DNA of 64,000 bases, taken from NCBI RefSeq assembly GCF_035917415.1, contig NZ_CP109073.1, positions 4,324,501 through 4,388,500 on the forward strand, in the 5' to 3' direction. Positions 19,372-28,032 of the stretch are shown here, in pieces; within the stretch, counting starts at the first letter, position 1, and each line of letters begins with the position of its first letter. Below the pieces are notes generated by a model that saw only the letters and a program-made list of their open reading frames with translations, did not search any database and was not told where the DNA came from. The stretch comes from Streptomyces sp. NBC_01803. Lineage in GTDB: Bacteria; Actinomycetota; Actinomycetes; Streptomycetales; Streptomycetaceae. The position numbers and the translations under genes are program-made.

Positions 19372-20163
19372 GTGCAGCGTGTGCGGATGCGGTATACCAA
19401 GCGCGGGCGCCTGCGGTTCACCAGCCACCGCGACTTCCAGCGTGCCTTCGAACGCGCGCTGCGCCGGGCCGAGGTGCCCATGGCGTACTCCGCCGGATTC
19501 ACCCCGCACCCGAAGGTCAGTTACGCGAACGCCGCGCCGACCGGTACGGCGAGCGAGGCGGAGTATCTGGAGATCGCCCTGGCCGAGCGCCGGGACATCG
19601 CGGAGCTGCGGGCGCGGCTCGACGAGTCGCTGCCGGACGGCCTCGACATCGCCGACGCCGTCGAGGCCCTTACCGGTGACTTCGCCGAGCAGCTCGCGGC
19701 GTCCTACTGGGAGCTGCGGCTGGACCGCGTGGCGCCGGCCGAGGCCGAGGTCGCCGTCAAGGCGTTCCTGGCCGCGGAGGCCGTCGAGGTGCGGCGGCAG
19801 ACGAAGAAGGGCCTGCGCACGTTCGACGCCCGCGCGGCGGTCGTATCGCTCGCCGTGCCGCCCTCCGAGGAGCTGTCGGCAGGGTCCCGTGGGCCACACC
19901 CCCTCCCTTGTGCGATACTGCGGCTGGTAGTACGGCACCTCACACCTGCCGTGCGACCCGACGACGTCCTGTCCGGTCTCCGCGCTACGGCCGACCTGGC
20001 GCCGCCGGTCCCCGCAGCGGTGACCAGGCTGGCGCAGGGGCCGCTCGATGAGGAGACCGGTACGGTGACCGACCCGTTCGCGCCTGACCGCGAAGCTGCC
20101 GGGGCCGCCTCGACCAAGGTCGCCGGGCAGCGGGCTGCGGCGGTGCCGGGGGTCATCGTTTAG
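19372..20163 (+). CDS. DUF2344 / TIGR03936-family radical SAM-associated protein
   Basis: The 263-residue protein starts VQRVRMRYTKRGRLRFTSHRDFQRAFERA, the hallmark beginning of the TIGR03936/DUF2344 family, and continues with PMAYSAGFTPHPKVSYANAAPTG. Family members are fused to, or neighbours of, the TIGR03960 radical SAM protein (here at 16508) and are presumed to work with it. The GTG at 19372 is used; ATG 19387 is an alternative that would trim the conserved first strand. The C-terminal 60 residues are a variable acidic/Ala-rich tail. Confidence 0.85.
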   Translation: MQRVRMRYTKRGRLRFTSHRDFQRAFERALRRAEVPMAYSAGFTPHPKVSYANAAPTGTASEAEYLEIALAERRDIAELRARLDESLPDGLDIADAVEALTGDFAEQLAASYWELRLDRVAPAEAEVAVKAFLAAEAVEVRRQTKKGLRTFDARAAVVSLAVPPSEELSAGSRGPHPLPCAILRLVVRHLTPAVRPDDVLSGLRATADLAPPVPAAVTRLAQGPLDEETGTVTDPFAPDREAAGAASTKVAGQRAAAVPGVIV

Positions 20164-20299
20164 CGATGCCGTTGCTGCGCCGCCGAACCGCCTGGTGCCA
20201 GGGAGCCACTCGGGTCCGGCTGTTCCGGGCGACGCACCGACCAGAAGACTTTCGCCGTAGCCGGGCCGTATGGTCCGGAACCGGCGAGTGATAACGAGA

Positions 20300-20343
20300 G
20301 CTCCCGAGCGGCGCCCGCTCAGTTTCGCGAGGCGCCCGGGAGC
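20300..20343 (+). promoter_or_regulatory. 5'-UTR hairpin of the RNase E/G gene
   Basis: GCTCCCG (20300-20306) pairs with CGGGAGC (20337-20343), and GGCGCC (20310-20315) pairs with GGCGCC (20331-20336), giving a 13-bp stem with a 3-nt bulge. It ends 20 nt before the start codon, just upstream of the ribosome-binding site. E. coli rne is autoregulated through 5'-UTR hairpins; a similar role here is inference. Confidence 0.5.
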
Positions 20344-20363
20344 GTGACGGGAGAACCGCCCGC

Positions 20364-23300
20364 ATGCAAGAGCCCAACGAGTCCGCGGAAGCGGACGGTG
20401 CCGGCCGCATCGAGAACCAGACCACCACAACGACTACACCGAGTGACACCTTGCCGCCGCGCCGTCGGCGCGCGGCATCCCGCCCGGCCGGACCACCGGC
20501 CGCCGCGGAGCCGTCCGCCGAAGCGGCGGACACGCCTGAGCCGCGCAAGCGCCGTCGTGTGACGCGCGTGGCGTCGGCCGCGGAGGCCGCCGAGGCGCCC
20601 GAGGCCGCGGCAGAGGCGCCCGAGGCGATCGCCGGAGCGGAAGAGGCCCCGGCCGCTCCGCCGCGCAGGCGGCGTCGCGCCACCGCCGCGGCGACGGCGC
20701 CCGAGACGGCCGCCGAGGCCGCTCCGGTGGCCGAGGTGGAGCCGGAGCCCGAGTCGGAGCCCGCTCCGCCGCGCCGCAGGCGTCGTGCGACGAGTGCCCG
20801 GACGGCGCCGGAGCCGGAGGCCGCCGCGCCCGAGGCCGAGCCGGAGCCTGAGCCCGCCCCGCCGCGCAAGCGCCGCCGTGCGACGCGGGCCGAGGCCGCG
20901 CCCGAGCCGGTGGAGGCGGCGCCCGAGACGGCCGCCGAGGCCGCTCCGGTGGCCGAGGTGGAGCCGGAGCCCGAGTCGGAGCCCGCTCCGCCGCGCCGCA
21001 GGCGTCGTGCGACGAGTGCCCGGACGGCGCCGGAGCCGGAGGCCGCCGCGCCCGAGGCCGAGCCGGAGCCTGAGCCCGCCCCGCCGCGCAAGCGCCGCCG
21101 TGCGACGCGGGCCGAGGCGGAGGCGGCCCCCGAGGCCGTCGAGACCGACGAGAGCACCGTTCCGCTGCCGCCCGTCGTGCCGGTGGCGACGACCGCCGTC
21201 TTCCAGGCGCCGGTCTTCCAGCCGCCCATGTTCCAGACGCCGCAGCGTGCCGCCGAGGAGGCCGTGCGCGAGGCCGCCCCCGCCGAGGCGGAGGAGGACG
21301 AGCAGGACGTCGAGGAACTCGACGACATCATCGGCATCGCCGACGAGGAGGACGAGGAGGACGAGGCTCAGGCCGACCGTCCGGCGCGCCGCCGCCGCCG
21401 GGGTGGCCGCAGGCGCCGCCGCGGGGAGACCGCGGAGCGCGCCGCCGAGGCCGCCGCCGGGGGCGAGGAGGAGGCCGAGGCCGACCTCGGCATCGAGGAG
21501 GAGCCGGAGGCCGCCGCCGAGGCCGCCGAGGGACCGGACGAGCCGCAGGAGGAGGGCGCGGGCTCCCGCCGTCGCCGTCGCCGCCGGCGGCGCAACGGGG
21601 ACGCCGCCGAGGGTGCCGAGTCCGGCGCGCCCGGCGAGGACCCGGAGCGCACGGTCGTCAAGGTCCGCGAGCCGCGCCGCAGGCGCGAGGAGGCGATCGA
21701 GAGCTCGGACGGCGTGCAGTCCATCAAGGGCTCCACCCGTCTGGAGGCGAAGAAGCAGCGCCGCCGCGAGGGCCGCGAGCAGGGCCGCCGCCGGGCGCCG
21801 ATCATCACCGAGGCCGAGTTCCTGGCACGCCGGGAGTCGGTCGAGCGGGTGATGGTGGTGCGGCAGAGCGGCGAGCGCACCCAGATCGCGGTTCTTGAGG
21901 ACAACGTGCTGGTCGAGCACTTCGTCAACAAGGAGCAGTCGTCCTCCTACGTCGGCAACGTCTACCTCGGCAAGGTGCAGAACGTGCTGCCCTCGATGGA
22001 GGCGGCGTTCGTCGACATCGGCAAGGGCCGCAACGCGGTGCTCTACGCCGGTGAGGTGAACTTCGAGGCGCTCGGCATGGGCCACGGCCCGCGCCGTATC
22101 GAGTCGGCGCTGAAGTCCGGGCAGCCGGTCCTCGTGCAGGTGACCAAGGACCCGATGGGCCATAAGGGCGCCCGGCTGACCAGCCAGATCTCGCTGCCCG
22201 GCCGGTATCTCGTCTACGTCCCCGAGGGGTCGATGACGGGCATCAGCCGCAAGCTGCCCGACACCGAGCGGGCCCGGCTGAAGCAGATCCTGAAGAAGAT
22301 CGTCCCCGAGGACGCGGGCGTCATCGTGCGCACCGCCGCCGAGGGCGCGAGCGAGGACGAGCTGACCCGCGACGTCGAGCGGCTCCAGGCGCAGTGGGCC
22401 GATATCCAGAAGAAGGCCAAGAAGGGCAACGCCCCGACGCTGCTGTACGGCGAGCCGGACATGACCGTCCGGGTGGTCCGCGACATCTTCAACGAGGACT
22501 TCTCGAAGGTGATCGTCAGCGGCGACGAAGCCTGGGAGACCATCCACGGCTATGTCGCGCACGTGGCGCCCGACCTCGGCGAGCGGCTCCAGCGGTGGAC
22601 CTCGGACGTGGACGTGTTCGCCACGTACCGGATCGACGAGCAGCTCATGAAAGCCCTGGACCGGAAGGTGTGGCTGCCCAGCGGCGGTTCGCTGGTGATC
22701 GACCGGACCGAGGCGATGGTCGTGGTCGACGTGAACACCGGCCGCTTCACCGGGCAGGGCGGCAACCTGGAGGAGACCGTCACCAGGAACAACCTGGAGG
22801 CGGCCGAGGAGATCGTGCGCCAGCTGAGGCTGCGCGACCTCGGCGGCATCATCGTGATCGACTTCATCGACATGGTGCTGGAGTCCAACCGGGATCTCGT
22901 CCTGCGGCGGCTGCTGGAGTGCCTGGGCCGGGACCGTACCAAGCACCAGGTGGCCGAGGTCACCTCGCTGGGCCTGGTCCAGATGACGCGGAAGCGGGTC
23001 GGACAGGGGCTGCTGGAGTCGTTCTCCGAGCCGTGCGTGCACTGCAACGGCCGGGGCGTCATCGTGCACGTGGAGCACGTGCACGCGCCGGTCGGCGGCG
23101 GGGGCGGCAAGAAGGGCCGCAAGCGGGGCAAGGCGGCGGCCGAGGAGCCGCAGCCGCTCCTGGAGCCGCTGGAGACCGAGGAGCCCGTCGAGCCGATCGT
23201 GCACGCCGCGATGGTGGACAGGATGGAGCCCGTCGAGCCGGTGGACGCCGAGCCGGCCGACGAGCGGGTCGAGGCCGTGGAGGTCGTGGAGCCCGCCGCC

Positions 23301-23990
23301 GAGGCGGCGGGGACGCGGCCCGAGCCCGAGCCCGAGCCCGCTCCCGAGCCGCGCAGGCGCCGCCGGGTCAGCCGCAAGGTGAGCGCGCCCGCCGGTCCGC
23401 CGAAGACGGCGGCGGCCGAGGCGGAGGACGCGGCCGTGACCGTGGTCACCGCCGAGCCGTCCCCGGAGCCGGAGATCCCGGCGGCGGCGACACCGGCCGC
23501 GCCGGCCGAGGCCGCCGCGCCGGAGCCGACCGCCGAGAAAGCGGAGCCCGCCCCCGCGCCCGCGCGGCGCCGGGGGAGCCGTAAGGTCACCGTCCCGGCC
23601 GGGGCGCCCAAGGCGGCCGAGGAGCCGGAGGTGCTGGTCGTCGCTCCCGCCGAGCCGCCGGCCGGGGCCGTCGCGCCCGAGCCGACCGCGGAGACGCCCG
23701 AGCCGGTGGTCGCCGCCGCGCCGCCGCGCCGTCGCGCGGTGCGCCGGGCGTCGGCCCCGGCGGGGTCGCCGGAGGGTGCCACGGAGGCGGTCGTGACCGT
23801 CGTCACGGCCGGGCCCGCGAAGAAGGCTCCGGCCAAGAAGGCGGCGAAGAAGGCTCCGGCCAAGAAGACCGCCAAGAAGGCCGCGACCAAGAAGGCGGCG
23901 AAGAAGGCCCCCACCAAGAAGGCGGCCAAGGCCACCGCGGCGGCGGAGCAGCCGCAGCCGCCGTCGGTGTCCGCGTCGACCGAGGACTGA
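20364..23990 (+). CDS. rne: Ribonuclease E/G with long low-complexity arms
   Basis: This endoribonuclease of mRNA decay and rRNA/tRNA processing is 1208 residues long. The catalytic core lies at about 490-900: S1 RNA-binding domain ([23 protein letters not shown]), DNase-I-like domain with the metal ligand motif [19 protein letters not shown], and the CVHCNGRG zinc-link motif near residue 893. The N-terminal arm (about 480 residues) and C-terminal arm (about 280) are Glu/Ala/Pro-rich with Arg-rich patches. In actinobacteria the core sits centrally like this, and the arms probably bind RNA and degradosome partners. The C-terminus is a Lys/Ala-rich run (AKKAP repeats). The N-arm contains a near-perfect 222-bp-period duplication. 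Confidence 0.93.
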   Translation: MQEPNESAEADGAGRIENQTTTTTTPSDTLPPRRRRAASRPAGPPAAAEPSAEAADTPEPRKRRRVTRVASAAEAAEAPEAAAEAPEAIAGAEEAPAAPPRRRRRATAAATAPETAAEAAPVAEVEPEPESEPAPPRRRRRATSARTAPEPEAAAPEAEPEPEPAPPRKRRRATRAEAAPEPVEAAPETAAEAAPVAEVEPEPESEPAPPRRRRRATSARTAPEPEAAAPEAEPEPEPAPPRKRRRATRAEAEAAPEAVETDESTVPLPPVVPVATTAVFQAPVFQPPMFQTPQRAAEEAVREAAPAEAEEDEQDVEELDDIIGIADEEDEEDEAQADRPARRRRRGGRRRRRGETAERAAEAAAGGEEEAEADLGIEEEPEAAAEAAEGPDEPQEEGAGSRRRRRRRRRNGDAAEGAESGAPGEDPERTVVKVREPRRRREEAIESSDGVQSIKGSTRLEAKKQRRREGREQGRRRAPIITEAEFLARRESVERVMVVRQSGERTQIAVLEDNVLVEHFVNKEQSSSYVGNVYLGKVQNVLPSMEAAFVDIGKGRNAVLYAGEVNFEALGMGHGPRRIESALKSGQPVLVQVTKDPMGHKGARLTSQISLPGRYLVYVPEGSMTGISRKLPDTERARLKQILKKIVPEDAGVIVRTAAEGASEDELTRDVERLQAQWADIQKKAKKGNAPTLLYGEPDMTVRVVRDIFNEDFSKVIVSGDEAWETIHGYVAHVAPDLGERLQRWTSDVDVFATYRIDEQLMKALDRKVWLPSGGSLVIDRTEAMVVVDVNTGRFTGQGGNLEETVTRNNLEAAEEIVRQLRLRDLGGIIVIDFIDMVLESNRDLVLRRLLECLGRDRTKHQVAEVTSLGLVQMTRKRVGQGLLESFSEPCVHCNGRGVIVHVEHVHAPVGGGGGKKGRKRGKAAAEEPQPLLEPLETEEPVEPIVHAAMVDRMEPVEPVDAEPADERVEAVEVVEPAAEAAGTRPEPEPEPAPEPRRRRRVSRKVSAPAGPPKTAAAEAEDAAVTVVTAEPSPEPEIPAAATPAAPAEAAAPEPTAEKAEPAPAPARRRGSRKVTVPAGAPKAAEEPEVLVVAPAEPPAGAVAPEPTAETPEPVVAAAPPRRRAVRRASAPAGSPEGATEAVVTVVTAGPAKKAPAKKAAKKAPAKKTAKKAATKKAAKKAPTKKAAKATAAAEQPQPPSVSASTED
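20695..21118 (+). repeat. In-frame 222-bp direct duplication in rne
   Basis: The stretch 20700-20896 is repeated at 20922-21118 without a mismatch that I can find. This is 197 identical bases with a period of 222 bp (74 codons), so the reading frame is kept. Each copy encodes an acidic EPEPE segment followed by two Arg-rich patches ([11 protein letters not shown] and [11 protein letters not shown]). Confidence 0.85.
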
Positions 23991-24020
23991 CCGGGCGGAG
24001 GCGTCGGCCGGGCGGTGAAT

Positions 24021-24050
24021 TTGACCGCCTTGTCGGCGCCTCCGTATTCT
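24021..24050 (+). promoter_or_regulatory. Promoter of rplU-rpmA
   Basis: TTGACC (24021-24026) and TATTCT (24045-24050) with 18-bp spacing form the best sigma-70-type promoter in the window. The predicted 5' end near 24057 leaves a leader of about 137 nt before rplU. That leader is long enough to hold an autoregulatory ribosomal-protein structure, though none is recognisable by eye. Confidence 0.7.
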
Positions 24051-24193
24051 TGACCGCTGGTGTGTCGTTTCCGGCGCGCCATGCTCCTGAGCACCTTCCT
24101 CCCCGATGCGCGCACGGTTCCCGTGCCGGGGAGAGGCCGGGCTCGCCCGTCGCTGGCATCAGGGGCTCCGAATCGAGTGAGAGAGAGTTCCGC

Positions 24194-24517
24194 GTGTACG
24201 CGATCGTGCGCACCGGCGGTCGTCAGCAGAAGGTTTCTGTGGGCGACGTCATCGAGGTTGACCGGATTTCCACCAGCGAGGTCGGCGACACCGTCGAGCT
24301 CTCCACCCTGCTCGTCGTGGACGGCGAGACCGTCACCAGCGACCCGTGGGTGCTGGCGGGCGTGAAGGTCAGGGCCGAGGTCCTCGACCACCACAAGGGT
24401 GACAAGATCCGGATCCAGAAGTTCAAGAACAAGACCGGTTACCGTCGGAGGATGGGCCACCGTCAGCTCCACACCGCGCTGAAGGTCACCGAGATCCCCG
24501 CCCCGGCCGCGAAGTAA
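24194..24517 (+). CDS. rplU: 50S ribosomal protein L21
   Basis: The 107-residue protein starts [18 protein letters not shown] and carries the L21 signature [18 protein letters not shown]. The GTG start follows GAGAGAG at 24181-24187; the open frame further upstream has no family similarity. It lies 14 bp before rpmA, the universal L21-L27 arrangement, with obg following. Confidence 0.97.
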   Translation: MYAIVRTGGRQQKVSVGDVIEVDRISTSEVGDTVELSTLLVVDGETVTSDPWVLAGVKVRAEVLDHHKGDKIRIQKFKNKTGYRRRMGHRQLHTALKVTEIPAPAAK

Positions 24518-24531
24518 GGGACTGAGCGAAG

Positions 24532-24801
24532 ATGGCACACAAGAAGGGCGCGTCGTCCACCCGGAACGGCCGCGACTCCAACCCCCAGTACCTCGGCGTG
24601 AAGCGCTTCGGCGGTCAGCTCGTCAACGCTGGTGAGATCCTCATCCGGCAGCGGGGCACGCACTTCCACCCCGGCAAGGGTGTGGGCCGCGGCAGCGACG
24701 ACACGCTGTTCGCGCTCCAGGCCGGCACCGTGCAGTTCGGCCGGTCCCGTGACCGCAAGGTCGTGAACATCGTGCCGGTCGCCGTCGCCGTCGCCGAGTA
24801 G
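24532..24801 (+). CDS. rpmA: 50S ribosomal protein L27
   Basis: The 89-residue protein starts [24 protein letters not shown], the invariant L27 beginning with an unprocessed flexible N-terminus reaching the peptidyl-transferase centre. It also has [20 protein letters not shown]. It is in an operon with rplU. A short stop-rich gap of 110 bp precedes obg. Confidence 0.97.
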   Translation: MAHKKGASSTRNGRDSNPQYLGVKRFGGQLVNAGEILIRQRGTHFHPGKGVGRGSDDTLFALQAGTVQFGRSRDRKVVNIVPVAVAVAE

Positions 24802-24911
24802 TCGACCGACCGCACCAGCACTTCCGAGGGCGGACCGCCTTCCCACGCCGGGAAGCTGGTCCGCCCTTGCCGCGTTCAGCACCGTATGAGCAAGCATTTG
24901 GAGGCACCGTC

Positions 24912-26354
24912 ATGACCACCTTCGTCGACCGCGTCGAGCTGTACGTCGCCGCGGGTAACGGGGGCCACGGCTGTGCCTCCGTGCACCGGGAGAAGTTCAA
25001 GCCGCTGGGCGGCCCGGACGGCGGTGACGGCGGGCGCGGCGGGAACGTGGTGCTCGTCGTGGACCCGGACGTGACCACGTTGCTGGAGTACCACCACCGG
25101 CCGCACCGCAAGGCCACCAATGGCAAGCCGGGCGCCGGCGGCAATCGCACGGGCGCGGACGGGCAGGACCTGCTGCTGCCGGTGCCGGACGGCACCGTCG
25201 TGCTGGGCAACGACGGCGAGGTGCTGGCCGACCTGGTCGGCGCGGGCACCACGTTCGTCGCCGGCCAGGGCGGCCGGGGCGGGCTGGGGAACGCGGCGCT
25301 CGCCTCGCCGCGGCGCAAGGCGCCGGGCTTCGCGCTGCTCGGGGAGCCGGGCGACGCGCGGGACATCGTCCTGGAGCTGAAGACGGTCGCGGACGTGGCG
25401 CTGGTCGGCTATCCCAGCGCGGGCAAGTCCTCGCTGATCTCGGTGCTGTCGGCGGCCAAGCCGAAGATCGCGGACTACCCGTTCACCACGCTGGTGCCCA
25501 ACCTCGGCGTGGTGACGGCCGGTACGACCGTCTACACCATGGCGGACGTTCCCGGGCTGATCCCGGGTGCCAGCCAGGGCAAGGGCCTGGGCCTGGAGTT
25601 CCTGCGGCACGTGGAGCGCTGCTCGGTGCTCGTGCATGTGCTGGACTGCGCGACGCTGGAATCGGACCGGGACCCGCTCACCGACCTCGATGTGATCGAG
25701 GACGAGCTCGCGCAGTACGGCGGCCTGGACAACCGGCCGCGGCTGGTCGTGCTGAACAAGACGGATATCCCCGAGGGGCAGGATCTCGCCGAAATCGTGC
25801 GCCCCGATCTCGAAGCGCGAGGTCTTCGCGTATTCGAGGTTTCCGCGGTGTCCAGAAAAGGTCTGAAGGATCTTTCCTACGCGCTCGCCGCGCGGGTCGC
25901 CGAAGCGCGGGCGGCGAAGCCGAAGGAGACCACGACGCGCGTGGTCATCCGGCCGAAGGCGGTCGATGACGCGGGCTTCACGGTGACCATGGAAGGCGAG
26001 GGGCTCTACCGGGTCAGGGGCGACAAGCCGGAACGCTGGGTGCGGCAGACCGATTTCACCAATGACGAGGCCGTGGGGTATCTCGCCGACCGCCTGAACC
26101 GGCTCGGGGTCGAGGAGGAGCTGCTCAAGGCCGGGGCCAGGGAAGGCGACGGGGTGGCGATCGGCGGCGATGACGACGCCGTGGTCTTCGACTGGGAGCC
26201 CTCGATGACCGGCGGCGCGGAGATGCTGGGCCGGCGTGGCGAGGATCACCGGATGACCCCGCTGCGCCCGGCGGCCTCGCGGCGGCGGGACCGGGAGGCG
26301 CAGCGCCTCGACGAAGCACAGCGGGAATTTGAGGAATTCACGCCTTTCGACTGA
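24912..26354 (+). CDS. obg: GTPase Obg (CgtA)
   Basis: This large-ribosomal-subunit-associated GTPase has 480 residues. The glycine-rich Obg fold spans about 1-160 ([29 protein letters not shown]). The G domain has G1 GYPSAGKSS at 166-174, switch [16 protein letters not shown] and SAVS motifs. The OCT domain lies at about 345-430, followed by an acidic tail ending EFTPFD. The ATG at 24912 follows GGAGGCACC; the frame extends upstream without similarity. In Streptomyces obg is known to influence aerial development. It is followed by a hairpin. Confidence 0.96.
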   Translation: MTTFVDRVELYVAAGNGGHGCASVHREKFKPLGGPDGGDGGRGGNVVLVVDPDVTTLLEYHHRPHRKATNGKPGAGGNRTGADGQDLLLPVPDGTVVLGNDGEVLADLVGAGTTFVAGQGGRGGLGNAALASPRRKAPGFALLGEPGDARDIVLELKTVADVALVGYPSAGKSSLISVLSAAKPKIADYPFTTLVPNLGVVTAGTTVYTMADVPGLIPGASQGKGLGLEFLRHVERCSVLVHVLDCATLESDRDPLTDLDVIEDELAQYGGLDNRPRLVVLNKTDIPEGQDLAEIVRPDLEARGLRVFEVSAVSRKGLKDLSYALAARVAEARAAKPKETTTRVVIRPKAVDDAGFTVTMEGEGLYRVRGDKPERWVRQTDFTNDEAVGYLADRLNRLGVEEELLKAGAREGDGVAIGGDDDAVVFDWEPSMTGGAEMLGRRGEDHRMTPLRPAASRRRDREAQRLDEAQREFEEFTPFD

Positions 26355-26371
26355 AATACCGGACATGAGGC

Positions 26372-26395
26372 GCCCTGCGGCGGTGGCCGCAGGGC
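26372..26395 (+). terminator. Terminator after obg
   Basis: GCCCTGCGGC (26372-26381) and its perfect complement (26386-26395) form a 10-bp stem with a 4-nt loop, 18 bp after the obg stop. Confidence 0.8.
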
Positions 26396-26520
26396 ACCTC
26401 CGTCCTGTCACAAACGGGTAACGGCCGACAACGGCACATCGGGCTTGGGGGTCAAGCTTCCGCAAGGGTTAACCTTCTCCTCGCGTAGGCGACACTTCTT
26501 GATACCCGGCAGGAGCTTCC

Positions 26521-28032
26521 TTGACCATCCATCCCCATGGACCGTCCCCCCACACCACCGCGGTCGTCCTCGCCGGTGGCACGGGCCAGCGTGTGGGTCT
26601 TTCCATACCGAAGCAACTGATCAAGATCGCGGGCAAGGCCGTTATCGAGCACACCCTGGCCGTTTTCGAAGAGGCCGAGGAAATCGATGACGTCCTGGTC
26701 ATGATGGCCCCCGGCTACGCGCACGAGGTCGAGAAGATCGTCGCCAAGAGCGGTCTGGGCAAGGTCACCCGGGTCGTGGAGGGCGGGGCCACGCGCAACG
26801 AGACCACCGAGCGCGCGATAGCCGTGCTGGGCGAGGGCCTCGGCGAGGGCGAGGAGCGCTACGTGCTCTTCCACGACGCCGTCCGCCCGCTGCTCTCCCG
26901 GCGCGTGATAGCCGACTGCGTGGCCGCCCTCGACCGGTATCGAGCCGTGGATGTCGCCATACCGTCGGCCGACACGATCATCGTCACGCGCACCCACGGT
27001 GAGGACGGCGAGTTCATCACCGACGTGCCCGACCGTTCGCGGCTGCGACGCGGTCAGACCCCGCAGGCGTTCCGGCTGTCCACCATCCGCCGCGCCTACG
27101 AGATCGCCGCGGAGGACCCGAACTTCCAGGCCACCGACGACTGCTCCGTCGTCCTGAAGTACCTGCCGGACGTGCCGATCCACGTGGTGCAGGGTGACGA
27201 GTTCAACATGAAGGTCACCCAGCCCGTCGACGTGTTCATCGCGGACAAGCTCTTCCAGCTCGCCTCCACCGCCGCTCCCGCCCAGTCCGACGAGGATGCC
27301 TACCGGGAGCGGCTGGCCGGCAAGACCGTCGTCGTCTTCGGCGGCTCCTACGGCATCGGCAAGGACATCGCCGACCTCGCCGAGCGGTACGGCGCGACCG
27401 TCTACGCGCTGGGCCGCTCCACCACCGGCACCCACGTCGAGAACCCCGGGGACATCGCGGGGGCCCTCGCCAAGGCGTACGCGGACACCGGCCGCGTGGA
27501 CTTCGTGGTGAACACCGCCGGAGTGCTGCGGATCGGCAAGCTGGCCGAGACCGAGGACGCGGTCATCGAGGAGGCGCTGACCGTCAACTACCTCGCGCCG
27601 GTCCGCATAGCCCGGGCTTCCTACAAGTACCTCGCCGAGACCGGCGGCCAGCTCCTGCTGTACACCTCCAGCAGCTACACGCGCGGCCGCGCCGAGTACA
27701 GCCTCTACTCCTCCACCAAGGCCGCCATGGTGAACCTCACCCAGGCCCTGGCCGACGAGTGGGCCGCCGACGGCATCCGCGTCAACTGCGTCAACCCCGA
27801 GCGGACCGCGACCCCGATGCGCACCCGCGCCTTCGGCGAGGAGCCGGCCGGCACGCTGCTGTCGTCCGAGGCCGTCGCCCGCACCTCCCTCGACGTGCTG
27901 CTGTCGCCCATGACCGGCCACGTCATCGACGTGCGCCAGCAGGACCCCACCGCCGACGCCAGCCAGGCCGACTCCTTCGAGCGGGCCCTGGCCGCCTCCC
28001 TCAACGCCCAAGCGGCGGGAGGGACGGCATGA
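26521..28032 (+). CDS. Bifunctional cytidylyltransferase / SDR reductase (CDP-ribitol-type)
   Basis: The 503-residue fusion has two parts. Residues 1 to about 245 are an IspD/TarI-like cytidylyltransferase (VVLAGGTGQRVG, SIPKQLIKIAG, FHDAVRPLLS). Residues 265 to about 490 are a short-chain dehydrogenase (cofactor loop GGSYGIGK, NTAG, catalytic YSSTK). This layout matches Bcs1-type enzymes that reduce ribulose 5-phosphate and make CDP-ribitol, the activated monomer of ribitol-phosphate polymers; the exact polyol is inference. TTG is the likely start, because AGGAG lies 6 nt upstream. The last four bases overlap the next gene (ATGA). It heads the glycopolymer block. Confidence 0.88.
   Translation: MTIHPHGPSPHTTAVVLAGGTGQRVGLSIPKQLIKIAGKAVIEHTLAVFEEAEEIDDVLVMMAPGYAHEVEKIVAKSGLGKVTRVVEGGATRNETTERAIAVLGEGLGEGEERYVLFHDAVRPLLSRRVIADCVAALDRYRAVDVAIPSADTIIVTRTHGEDGEFITDVPDRSRLRRGQTPQAFRLSTIRRAYEIAAEDPNFQATDDCSVVLKYLPDVPIHVVQGDEFNMKVTQPVDVFIADKLFQLASTAAPAQSDEDAYRERLAGKTVVVFGGSYGIGKDIADLAERYGATVYALGRSTTGTHVENPGDIAGALAKAYADTGRVDFVVNTAGVLRIGKLAETEDAVIEEALTVNYLAPVRIARASYKYLAETGGQLLLYTSSSYTRGRAEYSLYSSTKAAMVNLTQALADEWAADGIRVNCVNPERTATPMRTRAFGEEPAGTLLSSEAVARTSLDVLLSPMTGHVIDVRQQDPTADASQADSFERALAASLNAQAAGGTA

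Noticed and set aside
26396-26520. A SigE-type or HrdB promoter for the glycopolymer block
   Set aside because: GGTTAACC and several -10/-35-like pieces are present, but none has convincing spacing.
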